Of a stretch of 64,000 nt of DNA, positions 12,319 to 23,777 are shown piece by piece. The stretch comes from Populus alba. Lineage: Eukaryota > Streptophyta > Magnoliopsida > Malpighiales > Salicaceae. The position numbers and the translations under genes are program-made. Position 1 is the stretch's first letter. Each line of letters opens with the position of its first letter. The notes beneath the pieces were generated by a model. That model was not told the origin of the DNA. It saw only the letters and a program-made list of their open reading frames with translations, and did not search any database. Location: positions 8,191,501 through 8,255,500 of the forward strand of contig NC_133289.1 of NCBI RefSeq assembly GCF_005239225.2. Direction: 5' to 3'.

Positions 12319-12657
12319 TGTTAAGTTTACTTCTTAATAATAGTGGTTTAAGAAGGAGATTAAGAGTGGGAAAAGAAGAATATTGAGAGGTATAACAAAA
12401 TTAACTGTCAAATAGTGATTATTTGATTTCTTACTTCTCACGTTTCCTACATTAGTATTTATACAACATGCAACCTTTAACTACCTAACAAACTATAATA
12501 GTTATTAAATAACAGCTAACCAACTAACTCTGCATGTGGCTTGTTCTTTACTAATTAACTAACTGCTCCTTTATTGTTATATTCTCATGTGGAGAATTCT
12601 ACTTCAATTGTTACTTTTTTCTTGAGTTCAATACTTGCTTAGTGGTTGAACATAACA
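12319..12657 (-). repeat. LTR of the minus-strand gypsy fragment
   Basis: A 339-bp segment with TGTTA...TAACA inverted ends and a TATA-like TATAAATAC on the minus strand near 12460-12470. It is followed by the PBS. No second LTR or target duplication is visible, so the element is truncated. Confidence 0.65.
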
Positions 12658-13472
12658 TATTAACTAGATTTTATTTTGCTAGGAGCATTGGTACTTAGAT
12701 TGACATGATTGTAGCTACGATTACAAGATTGCAAGTCGTGAAGCTATCAGAAGAAAAAAGTCTTGTTGTTTAACCATTTTCATTTGATGATAAGAATGAG
12801 AAAAAAAAATGATTAGAAACAATAATTTATAGGCTTGGTTTAGGTTTTTTGAAAAAGAGAGAAATGTTAAGATGAAAGAGAAGTTGCCAGTCAAAGTGAG
12901 AGAGGTTTGATTTGTAGTTAGCTAGGATTTTCAATTTATTATATATGAGGGTATTTTGTTCATTTCATAGATTTAAAAAAAAATTATTGATCAATAATAC
13001 AAAACTATAAATTTTCAAAACTTGATTTACAAGTAAAATTTTAATAAAATTATAGAATGTTAAAATTAATTTTCTCTATCAAGATTGATGATATTAATTG
13101 CAGATGAAGAAATTGATAGATGTAATTACTTTAACTTTCAAGATTGAATTAGTGTCCTTTATTTTAATAAGTAGAAAGTCCAACTTTCTATTGTTTGTTA
13201 GCAAGAGAAAATTTAAAGACCATGCACCACCACGACAACAATCAAATTAATTCCAGCACACTAATAACATTTATAGATCAAAAGCTTATTAGTATTCATA
13301 CTAGAATTAATACAATGTTTTTCTTTTAAAAAAACAAAAACCAGAGCCAAAATTTACAATACTGCGAAAAGGGCCCTTCACCTTTGATTCTAGTCAGAGT
13401 TCGAACCCATTAAGTAATACTCTAAAAGACGTGAGGAAAGTACTGTAACTTCCCCACGCCTTTTACATATTA
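12658..13472. other. Intergenic, no gene seen
   Basis: AT-rich. The minus strand carries GGGTTCGAACTC near 13395-13408, another B-box-like string, but no full SINE is evident. Confidence 0.35.
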
Positions 13473-13507
13473 GTGTTTCACTGTGCACAATGTGCATAGT
13501 GAAACAC
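13473..13507. repeat. Near-perfect 35-bp palindrome
   Basis: Two 17-base arms around a single central A. Sixteen positions pair and one is a G-T wobble. The arms begin GTGTTTCACT and end AGTGAAACAC. Confidence 0.9.
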
Positions 13508-13509
13508 CC

Positions 13510-13940
13510 AACAATTTTTTTTTTAGTTTTTAATTTTTTTTGTTTTTTTTTTTGTTTTTTATGCCTTTTTGGGTTTTTTTTTTTTTGCTTTTTTTTTGTT
13601 TTTTTTCTTTTAATGAATTTTATTTTGTTTAATTTAGTTTGTTAATGTGAAAAAAAAAATTATTTAGTTATCATACTTTCATGACACGAATCTCGGGTTC
13701 GACGAGTTAACCTGATTTGACAAGTTAACCTGAATTTTTTTTTTGTTTTTTTCCTTTTTAATCAATTTTTTTCATTTAGTTTAGTTTGTTAATTTTTTTT
13801 TGGTTTAACCCGTCGATTGTCTTTTCTATTTAGTTATCAAACTTTCATGACGCGAATCACAGGTTTGACGAGTTAACTCAGTTGATTCATGTGTTTTTTT
13901 TTTCTTTTTCCTCTTTAGTAACAAGCTTATGTCTTTTGTT

Positions 13941-13971
<31 letters not shown>

Positions 13972-14087
13972 TTTTCGTTCAGTTTAGGTTGTTAATGTTC
14001 AATTTTTTTCTATTTAATTTTTTTCTATTTAGTTATCAAAATTTCATGACACGGATCTTGGGTTTGACAGGTAACCTGGTTTGACGG
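13510..14087. repeat. T-rich degenerate tandem repeat, left part
   Basis: The phrase AGTTATCAAACTTTCATGAC, then ACGAATC and GGGTTTGACGAGTTAACC, recurs near 13668, 13833 and 14029, separated by T-rich tracts. The array continues at 21704 and was split by the retrotransposon. Confidence 0.7.
14083..14087. other. Target-site duplication GACGG, left copy
   Basis: Identical 5-bp copies flank the retrotransposon at 14083-14087 and 21699-21703. Confidence 0.9.
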
Positions 14088-14932
14088 TGATGCAAACCAG
14101 CTCAGAAACACCACTAAGGACCCATTACATGTTTCAAATGGACCAATGACTCGGCCCAAGACAAAGACATTGAAAGACGCATTGAATGCATTGGTTTTGA
14201 AGGTTTCCACCAAGTCAAAATTGGAAGGTCCATTGGAGTATCAAGAGGAGATCCTAGTACATCTTATCCATGTGCAAGAGGGGTCCAATACAACCTTATT
14301 TGGGCCATGAGATGAGGACAACAAAGGAAACAAAAGAATCCTAATACAACTTGGAAACAACATGGTGGCTACCTTTTCCTTTTGTTTCTAGGATTAAGGG
14401 GCTACATGTAAGGCTATAAATAAGCCTTCAATCAGTTCTGTATTATTTTAGTTCATTCTCTTCTTCTCATGGCAGAACATGGATTTAATATTAGGAGCTT
14501 TATTTTATTTTGTTAGCTACAGCCCAAGGCTTGTTTGGATTAAGTTATGAGCTTTTCATTTTAAGGTTTTGGGCCAATTTTGAGTGGACCTCATATAAGT
14601 CCACATAAAGGGTCCATTAGGGTTAACTTTTCAAGAACTATTTAAACTCATGTAGGCCAAAATTTCGGCAGCTTTGATGATTATTATTCTGAATTTTTCA
14701 GTTTTAACGTGTGAAAGTGATTCTTACATTCTTCAGTTCTTGAATGAACTGAATCTGAATTATCAAAGATTAACTGGCTTCGTGGCGTCATTCTACTCAT
14801 TCCAATAGTGTTGGTGCCTTAGGGCAGGTTTCCATTGTGTCACACTCCTATCAGACCTATTTCGGCTTTCCGGGATCAGATCTCAATCTTGATTGTGGGT
14901 TGCGTGACCACGTGTTCACGAGGTTCGCATCA
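14088..14932 (+). repeat. 5' LTR
   Basis: 845 bp, TG...CA ends, TATA-type GCTATAAATAAG near 14413-14424. By eye it differs from the 3' LTR by about 34 substitutions plus one 46-bp gap. Confidence 0.95.
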
Positions 14933-14934
14933 GT

Positions 14935-14946
14935 TGGTATCAGAGC
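14935..14946 (+). other. Primer-binding site TGGTATCAGAGC
   Basis: Two bases after the 5' LTR. Complementary to the 3' end of plant initiator tRNA-Met, which primes minus-strand DNA synthesis. Confidence 0.95.
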
Positions 14947-16113
14947 TAGGCTCCGAAATAAGGTCATATCATTCTGTTATTTTCGTTTTTTTTTCTTTAG
15001 TATTCCCTTAAGTTTTTTGGTGTTTGTGTCCATCTTCTTGTTCTTCGAGTTTGCGTCATCTAAGCAAAAAAAAAAAATTATATTTCATTTGGATACAGTC
15101 TCTAATCATATCAGTTTATTAAAAAGAAACAAAAACAGAAAGAAATAGAGAAAAGAGTTATTAGTTGAAATTTGAAGGATCATTCAATTTTTGCCGCAGA
15201 AACACAAATCTTGGTGAACCATAAGCAAACCACCTCAGAATCAATTTAAACTTCATATTCAGTCTATTGGGGGTGGGATCGCATCTTAAATCAAATTTGG
15301 GCTTATTCTGATATTATTTGCTTGAGGTTTGAATTCGAGTTTCAATTCTGCCATAGAAACACTACTCTTAGTGAACCCTAAGTAAAACACCTTGGAATCT
15401 ATTGAAACTTCATATTATGAGTACTAGGTATGCGATCGCACCACGTATTAAATTTGAGATTATTTTGATATCAGTTTCTGGAGGTTTTAATTGGAGGTTC
15501 AATTCTGCCGCAAATTGATCATACAAGGGGTTTGGGTAACTAGACATAAGAGAACGATCTATAAATTGATATTTGGTGTTTTCATAGTATTCTATTACTA
15601 AATATTGAATTTGAGGTCATTTGGAGATCGTTTGGTCTGGGTTTCAATTCTGTTACGTAAAAATTGCATAATTTGCTTCAAGTTTGAGAACATGATCTAT
15701 ACTGTTTAGATTTGTCTGAATCTTTTAATTTCTCTTATATTTGGGTTATCTAGGAGTTAAGTAATTGTTTTCGCCAATATTCGCTTTTGTTTTATTTCGT
15801 GTCTTCGTTTCGTCCACAATTCGCACGAATTTGCATTGCTATTCGCAAAATCGTAATCGTAGTTTTGTTTTGCTTTGTTTTTAGTATATTTTTTTTTATT
15901 CTTGAGTCTGAAAATTATAATTAGAGTGCGCCACAAAAGCTACTGACTTTGATTTGTTGATTTCAGTTCCTAAAGAACCAAAAGAAAGCAAGTTGTGAGG
16001 TAAAAGACGTAGAGAGCTTAATAGAGTGAAAAGCCTTGATTTTTGTTTTGTGTGATACACGAGAGGTGTGAGGATATATTTGTGCTACTGACCAAATTTT
16101 GCAGATTCAAAGA
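14947..16113 (+). other. Untranslated leader of the retrotransposon with an internal duplication
   Basis: Noncoding region between PBS and gag. About 15170-15310 is repeated at 15335-15460: the phrases TTCTGCC, GAAACAC, GTGAACC, AAACTTCATATT and GCGATCGCA/GGATCGCAT occur in the same order. Confidence 0.7.
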
Positions 16114-17290
16114 ATGTCTGAAAACAACGAATCAACGACACAAAACGTTGACGTAGCTTTCCAATTGCGATCCATAGGCCAGCAACTTGAGCTGTTGTCT
16201 AGGACGTACAAGGATCTGAAAGATGAGGTGAATTCGATAAAGCAACATAATAGTGGGGCTGATCGATAGGGAAATACGGTTCGTATGGCGGCATGGAATA
16301 TCAAATCTGATTTTGAAGAGTTTGTTGATGAAAACGCAGATGGGGGTGAAGATGACTATGATTTTGCATCAACTGGCCAAGTAATCAGGTCTGGACCGAA
16401 CAGGGCTAGGAGGAATGTGAATTTCCATGGCATGAGCACTTATGAAGATATGGATGGGGACTTGGACACCATTAAACTGAAAATTCCTACCTTTCAAGGT
16501 AAAAACGATCCCGAGGCTTGTTTGGAGTGGGAGAAAAAGGTAGATTGGATTTTTGATTGCCATAGCTATTCTGAACAGAAAAAGGTGAAATTGGTGATAA
16601 TTGAGTATACGGAGTATGCATTGATTTGGTGGGATCAGATTGTGATCAGTAGGAGAAGGAATGAGGAGCGACCCGTTCAGACTTGGGGGAGATGAAAGTC
16701 TTAATGAGGAGATGATTTGTGCCAAACCTCTATTACAGAGACTTATATCTGAAGCTCCAAGGTCTGAATCAAGGTTATAAGACCGTAGATGAATATCACA
16801 AAGAGATGGAGATAACAATGATTCGGGCTAATGTTGTTGAGGATAGAGACGCCACCATGGCTAGATTTATTAATGGGTTGAATCGAGACATTGCTAATGT
16901 GGTTGAGTTACAACACTATGTGGAGCTCGAGGACATAGTTCACATGGCGACGAAGGTGGAGAGACAACTTAGGAAGGGGCATGCTCGGCCAGCGTTTAAT
17001 TCGGGTTCGTCATCATCTTGGAAGCCGAATCTAAAGAGAGAGGGTACTGTCCGACCAAGATCCTTTGGTCCTTATAGATCTGAACCACTAATGGCTAAAG
17101 TTGATGTCCCTACTGATGCCAAAGGTAAATCTGAAACTCAACCTAAACGTACTCGTGATGTTAAATGTTTCAGGTGTCAGGGACATGGACATTATGCTTT
17201 AGAGTGTCCAAACAAGAGAATCATGATGATTAGAGATAATAGTGATATGGAATCTGAAAGTGATAGTTCTGATTGTGAAGGCATGCCACC
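16114..17290 (+). pseudogene. Retrotransposon gag (broken)
   Basis: Structural polyprotein that would form the particle and bind RNA. It starts at ATG 16114 (MSENNESTTQNVDV), not at the later Met codons. Recognisable parts are an acidic N-terminal region, the capsid-like segment LKIPTFQGKNDPEACLEWE, EYHKEMEITMIRANV with FINGLNRDIANVVEL, and a CX2CX4HX4C zinc knuckle at about 17166-17207. It is interrupted by TAG at 16267, a one-base frame change near 16685-16690 and TGA at 16713, where the flanking frame suggests an original Trp codon. Confidence 0.9.
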
Positions 17291-17399
17291 ATTGGAGGAT
17301 AGCGATGGGGATGAGTTAGCGTTACTGGTTGAGGAGTCCTTGGTTATAAGGCGAACACTTCAGGTTCAGGTCAAGGAAGATGATACTAATGAACAAAGG

Positions 17400-20300
17400 G
17401 AGAACATCTTCCATACGCGTTGTTATGTACAAAGCAATGTGTGTGGTTTAATTATAGATAGTGGAAGTTGTGTTAATGTTTGTAGTGCCACCCTTGTTAG
17501 TAAACTAAATTTGTGTACTGCTAAGCATGCTAAACCATATAGATTGCAATGGCTGAATGATAGTGGTGAAGTGAAAGTGACTAAACAGGTTGTGGTTCCA
17601 TTTTCGATTGGGAAATATGTTGATGAAGTTCTGTGCGACGTGGTACCAATGCAAGCAAGTCACATCTTGTTGGGAAGACCATGGCAATATGATAGGAAGG
17701 CAATTCATGATGGGGTTAAAAATAGGTATACCATTGTAAAAGATGGTAAAACCATCACTCTTGTACCTCTTACACCCAAACAGGTGTATGATGATCAAAT
17801 AAAGCTAAAAAGTGAGCATGAGGCGATGGGGAGAGAAAATCAAGGTGAGGAACAAGGGGAGAGAAGACCAACAGATTCGGCTAGAACCCAAACCACCACA
17901 ACCCATTCGGCCACCTATCCAAACACAAGCAAATATTCGGCCAACATTCCAAACAAATCAAACCATTCAACCACAACTCAAAAACACCCAAATCTGGTCA
18001 AGAGTGGAGGTAAGACAAGAGGAGTGAAGAAAGTCAGTAAGTGTGATGAGGATTGTGTGGAAAAACTAAAGAAACAACCCAATTTTTATGCTAGAGATAG
18101 TGAGGTCAGATCTGCATTTTTCACAAACAAGCCAATGATTTTACTTGTGTACAAAGAGGCTTACTTTAATACTAATGATCTTGATCATATTGTGCCTAGC
18201 GTTGCTATTTCTTTGTTATAGGAGTTTGATGATGTGTTCCTCGACGATACTCCTAGCGGATTACCACCATTGAGGGGGATAGAGCATCAGATTGATTTCA
18301 TACCCGGAGCTTCAATTCCTAACCGACCAGCTTATAGAAGCAATCCCGAGGAGACGAAGGAGCTTTAAAGGCAAGTTGATGAGCTGATGGAAAAGGGCTA
18401 CATTCGTGAGAGTATGAGCCTGTGTGCTGTACCCGTGCTACTTGTGCCAAAGAAGGATGGAACATGGAGGATGTGTGTTGATTGCCGAGCCATCAACAAC
18501 ATAATGGTAAAGTATAGACATCCCATTCCTAGGCTTGATGACATGTTAGATGAGTTACATGGATCCTGTATTTTCTCTAAAATTGACTTGAAAAGTGGGT
18601 ACCATCAAATTAGGATGAAAGAAGGTGATGAGTGGAAAACAACATTTAAGACTAAGCATGTTTTGTATGAATGGTTAGTAATGCTGTTTGGACTTACAAA
18701 TCCTCCTAGTATGTTTATGCGTTTAATGAATCATGTGTTGCGTGCATTCATAGGTAAGTTTGTGGTTGTGTATTTTGATGACATTTTGATATATAGCAAG
18801 AACTTAACTGAGCATCTTGATCATTTGCGTAATGTACTTAGTGTGTTGCGTAGTGAGAAATTGTATGCTAATCTTAAAAAGTGTGCCTTTTGCATGGAGA
18901 AAATTATGTTTCTTGGCTATGTTGTAACTGCACAGGGTATCGAGATGGATGATGAGAAAGTTAAGGCTATCCGGGATTGGCCTATACCCAAATCAGTAAG
19001 TGATGTAAGGAGTTTTCATGGGTTAACTAGTTTTTACAGGCGTTTTGTGAAAGATTTCAGCACAATAGCTGCACCCTTGAATGAAGTTGTTAAAAAGTCA
19101 GTTGGGTTTAGATGGGGGGAGGAACAAGAGTTGGCTTTTGTTTTTTTGAAAGACAAATTATGTTCTGCACCTGTTTTGGCTTTACCGACTTTACGAAAGC
19201 ATTTGAAATAGAATGTGATGCGTCTGGAATAGGAATAGGTGTTGTTTTGATGCAGGATCGGAGATCTATTGCGTATTTCAGTGAGAAGTTAAGTGGAGCG
19301 ACCTTGAACTATCCCACTTACGACAAAGAACTCTATTATTTGGTATAAGAGCACTTGAGACATGGCAGCATTACTTGTGGCCAAAAGAGTTTGTAATCCA
19401 TTCGGATCATGAGTCCTTGAAACATCTGAAAGGACAAGGTAAGTTGAATAGGAGGCATGCAAAATGGGTTGAATTCATTGAAACTTTTCCTTACATAATC
19501 AAGTATAAGCAAGGGAAAGAGAACATCGTAGCTGATGCACTCTCGCGCAGGTATGTTCTTTTACACACCATGAATACTAGATTATTAGGTTTTGAATATG
19601 TGAAGGAATTGTATGATAATGATTCTGACTTTGCTGAGATTTATATTGCATGTGGACATTCGACTTTTGGTAAGTTTTATTTGATGGATGGTTATTTGTT
19701 TAAAGAGAATAGATTGTGTGTTCCTGCTAGTTCTTTGCGTGAATTGCTTATTTGTGAAGCACATGGGGGAGGTTTAATGGGTCACTATGGGGTTGCAAAA
19801 ACCTTGGATGTATTGCATGAGCATTTCTATTGGCCAAAGATGAAAAGAGATGTGTAACGAATTTGTGAACAGTGCATTGCTTGTAGAAAGGCAAAATCTA
19901 GAGTACAACCGCATGGACTATATACACCATTACCTGTGCCCGCTGAACCTTGGGTAGATATCTCTATGGACTTTGTTTTAGGTCTACCTAGGTCAAAGAA
20001 AGGTAGGGACTTTATTTTTGTTGTGGTTGATAGGTTTTCTAAAATGGCGCATTTCATTGCATGCCATAAAACAGATGATGCATCTCATATCGCAGACTTG
20101 TTCTTTAGGGAGATTGTACGTTTGCATGGCATTCCTAAGAGTATAGTGTCAGATCGTGATGTTAAGTTCCTTAGTTACTTTTGGAAGACCTTATAGGGAA
20201 AGTTGGGAACTAAACTCTTATTTTTGACAACATGCCATCCTCAAACAGATGGACAAACTGAGGTAATGAATAGAACATTATCCCAACTTTTACGTGTTGT

Positions 20301-21030
20301 AATTCAAAAGAATTTGAAAAGTTAGGAAGAATGTTTGCCTTTTGTTGAGTTTGCTTATAATAGAACTGTGCATTCGACTACTACTTTTTCTCCTTTTGAA
20401 ATTGTTTATGGTTTTAATCCACTAACTCCTATGGACTTAATTCCTTTATGTTTTGAACAGAAGACAAAGATGGTGAGAGAACTCCATGAGGGAGTTCGAC
20501 TACAAATAGAGAAAAAGAACAGACTTTACGCTTCTAAAGCAAATAAGGGACGTAAACTGATTGTTTTCCAACCCGGTGATTGGGTTTGGGTGCATATGCG
20601 TAAGGAACGATTTCCTACCTAAAGGAAATCAAAATTACAGCCTCGTGGTGATGGTCCATTTCAGGTTTTAGAGAGAATCAATGACAACGCATACAAAATT
20701 GACCTTCCAGGTGAGTATAGTGTTAGTGTTACCTTTAATGTTGCGGATCTTACGTTGTTTGACATAGATTTTGATTCGAGGTCGAATCCTTTCGAGGAGA
20801 GAGGGGATGATGTGGACCAGCCTAGAAACACCACTAAGAACCCATTACATGTTTCAAATGGACCGATGACTCGGTCCAAGACAAAGACATTGAAAAACGC
20901 ATTGAATGCATTGGTTTTGAAGGTTTCCACCAAGTCAGAATTGGAAGGTCCATTGGAGTATCAAGAGGAGATCCTAGTATATCTTATCCATGTACAAGAG
21001 GGGTCCAATACAACCTTACTTGGGCCATGA
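17400..21030 (+). pseudogene. Retrotransposon pol: protease, RT, RNase H, integrase (broken)
   Basis: In an intact element these enzymes process the polyprotein, copy RNA into DNA and insert it. Protease shows the LIIDSG active-site string near 17449. RT shows the catalytic YFDD at 18771-18782. RNase H shows [11 protein letters not shown] near 19208 and [11 protein letters not shown] near 19520. Integrase shows its H-H-C-C zinc region (about 19760-19890) and then the D, D and E catalytic region (about 19965-20270, including MDFVLGLP and SDRDVKF). In-frame stops occur at 18219, 18366, 19855, 20194, 20323 and 20620. Frame changes lie near 19200 and 19345. The C-terminal tail crosses the polypurine tract and ends with TGA at 21028-21030, inside the 3' LTR. 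Confidence 0.93.
20794..20807 (+). other. Polypurine tract GAGGAGAGAGGGGA
   Basis: Fourteen purines directly before the 3' LTR, the usual primer for plus-strand synthesis. It lies inside the pol reading frame. Confidence 0.95.
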
Positions 21031-21698
21031 GATGAGGACAACAAAGGAAACAAAAGAATCCTAATACAACTTGGAAACAACATGGTGGCTACCTTTTCCT
21101 TATGTTTCTAGGATTAAGGGGTTACATGTAAGGCTATAAATAAGCTTTCAATCAGTTCTATATTATTTTAGTTCATTCTCTTCTTCTTATGGCAGAACAT
21201 GGATTGAATATTAGGGGCTTTATTTTATTTTGTTAGCTACAACCCAAGGCTTGTTTGGGCTTAATTAATACTTTGTTTTAAACTAGGATCCAAGGCTTGT
21301 TTGGATTAAGTTATGGGCTTTTCATTTTAGGGTTTTGGGCCAGTTTTGAGTGGACCTCATATAAGTCCACATAAGGGGTCCATTAGGGTTAACTTTTCAA
21401 GAACTATTTAAACTCATGTAGGCCAAAATTTCGGCAGCTTTGATGATTATTATTCTGAATTTTTCAGTTTTAACGTGTGAGAGTGATTCTTGCATTCTTC
21501 AGTTCTTGAACGAACTGAATCTGACTTATCGAAGATTAACTGGCTTCGTGGCGTCATTCTACTCATTCCAATAGTGTTGGTGCCTTGGGGCAGGTTTCCA
21601 TTGTGTCACACTCCTATCAGACCTATTTCGGCTTTCCGGGATCAGATCTTAATCTTGATTATGGGTTGCGTGACCACGTGTTCACGAGGTTCACATCA
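20808..21698 (+). repeat. 3' LTR
   Basis: 891 bp, TGATG...CATCA ends, TATA-type motif near 21133-21144. It is 46 bp longer than the 5' LTR because of a segment flanked by CCAAGGCTTGTTTGG repeats (about 21244-21305). Confidence 0.95.
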
Positions 21699-21703
21699 GA
21701 CGG
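21699..21703. other. Target-site duplication GACGG, right copy
   Basis: Matches 14083-14087. Confidence 0.9.
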
Positions 21704-22100
21704 GTTAGCCAAGTTAATTATAGGTAACTCGTCAATTTTTTTTTTCTATTTAGTTATCAAACTTTCACGACACGAATCCAAGGTTTGACGGGTTAACCCA
21801 ATTAATTTAGATTTTCTTTTTCTTTTTCGTCATTAGTTTTTTTCTTTCTATTGGTTTTTTTTCTTTTTAATTAATTTATTTAATTATCACACTTTTATGA
21901 CATGATCTTGAAACCAGATATGCATCCAAGGTTATTGGGTCTGGTATTGAAGCTAGACCTATTGGGTCATGCAAGTTTAACGTTATTATTAATATTATAA
22001 ATATTATTTTTTTGATTAGGTGTTATAGCCAAACCCAAGATTCTTGGATATAGCTTTGCAGAAAGACCTAACACTTTTATATCTTAACTTTTTTTTAGTA
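21704..22100. repeat. T-rich degenerate tandem repeat, right part, and flank
   Basis: Continues the array broken at 14087: AGTTATCAAACTTTCACGACACGAATCC near 21751, GGTTTGACGGGTTAACCC near 21781 and a weaker unit near 21876. From 21910 to 22100 it is unassigned. Confidence 0.6.
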
Positions 22101-23193
22101 CTTTTTGTCGCACGTCACCTGCGCGGCGTCTGATGACGATTTTTTTGTTCGTTTTTTGTTTTGCTTGATTGGTTATTTGGAGTCGCCACCTAGTATTTTG
22201 GTCACTAGGAACCCTAACTGGTCTTTCAGAGATTCTAAGGCAAGGGACTAGTTGCGTAAAGGGAAGATATTAGCACCCTAGTACGCCCTATCTAAGGTAA
22301 GGTGCTTGGTGTTTGGTTTGCTCTATAATTGCTATGATGTTGGTGTTTTCTAATCCCATCAGTTTTCCTAGGTTTGATTCAAATAAAATTTATTAAGATA
22401 GAAATCCAAGGAGATTCCATGTGCTTAGAAAGCTCATTTTTCCCTTAGTATTTCAAGAGTTTGCGACTCGTAAATCGCAAGGAGGGATAAAAAATATAGA
22501 AATCTAGGGCGCTAAAAAAAACCCCTATATTTTTTAGTATTTTATACTATCACAGCTCGTAAATCGTGGAGTAAATTTTTTTTGAAATGTCCTCGATTAT
22601 AATCAAGGCTTCTTTCAAGGATCTGTACGGATTTATTACTCCTAATAATATTTTGGATATTCGTCCTTGAAGGATTTCTTTATCCAAACATTAGCGGTGA
22701 ATAATAGATGAATTCCCAAAAAATTAAGATTTTTATATTTTTTTGGAATATTGGCCAATACCCTTTGGAGTTTTACAAACATGTTGTAAAATCCAGAAAT
22801 GCAAGAAAATAATTTTTTTTTTTGTTTTTATGAAATCCATGCGAAAACACATTTTTAAAACTTCCAATATTTTTGTATATATGTAAAAAAAAAAAAAATT
22901 CAAAGCATGTTAGGGTATTGGCCGTATGCAACACACAAGAAAACCATTTTTTTTCTATACATGTATATTTGTCACATTGCGTCGAAAACAAGGTATTCTA
23001 AATGCGAGATTTTTATTTTTTACAATACAAAAGAAAAACCAGACCTTAAAATAAATATGACAGAAAATCATAAATCTCCTTTTCTTTTGAAACGGTCTCA
23101 AAAACGTGCTATCAAAATGTGCTCTCTTTTTCATAGATTTCTATTTTTTACAACACAAAAAATAAAAATAAAAATAAAAATACACATTGCCCG

Positions 23194-23233
23194 GTTACTG
23201 TTCAAGTGAATTAAATTTCACTTGAACAGTAAC
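23194..23233. repeat. Perfect 17-bp-stem hairpin within the solo LTR
   Basis: Arms GTTACTGTTCAAGTGAA and TTCACTTGAACAGTAAC around a six-base loop TTAAAT. No mismatch in the stem. Confidence 0.95.
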
Positions 23234-23763
23234 AAATGCAACTTAGAATGCATGCAAAAGCTGGGAATAAAAGACAGCTTACCTGGTCTGCTGGCGATGC
23301 CATTTTTTTCAGTCCTCCGTTGCCTGCGTTCGTTTGGCATTCTCCTGTGTTGCTTGCCTCTTTCTCCTTTCTTCTCCCTGTTTTCTTCTCTTCTCTTTCC
23401 CTTCTTCTCTGTTCTGCTTTCCTTTTCTTGAACGCTGGCGCTGAGACGGACGAAGATGACAGGTGCTGAAGCTTCTACGCTCAACCACTGCTTGCTGCTT
23501 CTCGGGACAGCAAAACAGATAGGCCACGCCGGTTTTGGTCTCTATTCGTTTTCTCTCCTTCTGCTGATGCTTTCTCGAGATGACAAAGATGATGGCGAAG
23601 AAGGCGTGTTGTGCTGGTGGAGTTGTCGCTCTTGCCTCTGTGTTTTTCCTTGCTTTCGACAATATCCTTCTTATGGCTTTCTCTACCTTGCCTCTCTCTC
23701 TGTTTTCTTTTTTTTTTCCTCCGTTTTATTTATTTATCCTCCTCTTTTTGCTAGGTCAGTAGA

Positions 23764-23777
23764 GGGTTTATATAGCC
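23764..23777 (-). promoter_or_regulatory. LTR TATA box GGCTATATAAACCC
   Basis: Canonical plant LTR TATA form on the minus strand, followed downstream by a purine-rich transcript segment. Confidence 0.6.

Larger units (their letters stand above)
14088..21698 (+). mobile_element. Full-length, inactive Ty3/gypsy LTR retrotransposon
   Basis: A 7611-bp element with two LTRs, a tRNA-iMet PBS, gag-pol, a polypurine tract and a 5-bp target duplication. LTR ends are TGATG...CATCA, a perfect inverted repeat. Domain order is gag, zinc knuckle, protease, RT, RNase H, integrase. Placing integrase after RNase H makes it Ty3/gypsy. I see no chromodomain, and the pol frame continues into the 3' LTR. I recall the latter from CRM-type plant elements, so that lineage is a possible but unproven assignment. 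Gag-pol is broken by eight in-frame stops and at least three frameshifts, so the copy cannot encode its own proteins. It sits inside a T-rich tandem repeat. Confidence 0.95.

Noticed and set aside
14837..15148. 103-codon plus-strand frame at the end of the 5' LTR
   Set aside because: It spans the LTR end, the PBS and the untranslated leader; the composition is low-complexity (Phe and Lys runs).
14088..21698. An active retrotransposon
   Set aside because: Structure is complete but gag-pol has eight in-frame stops and several frame changes, so it cannot be autonomous.
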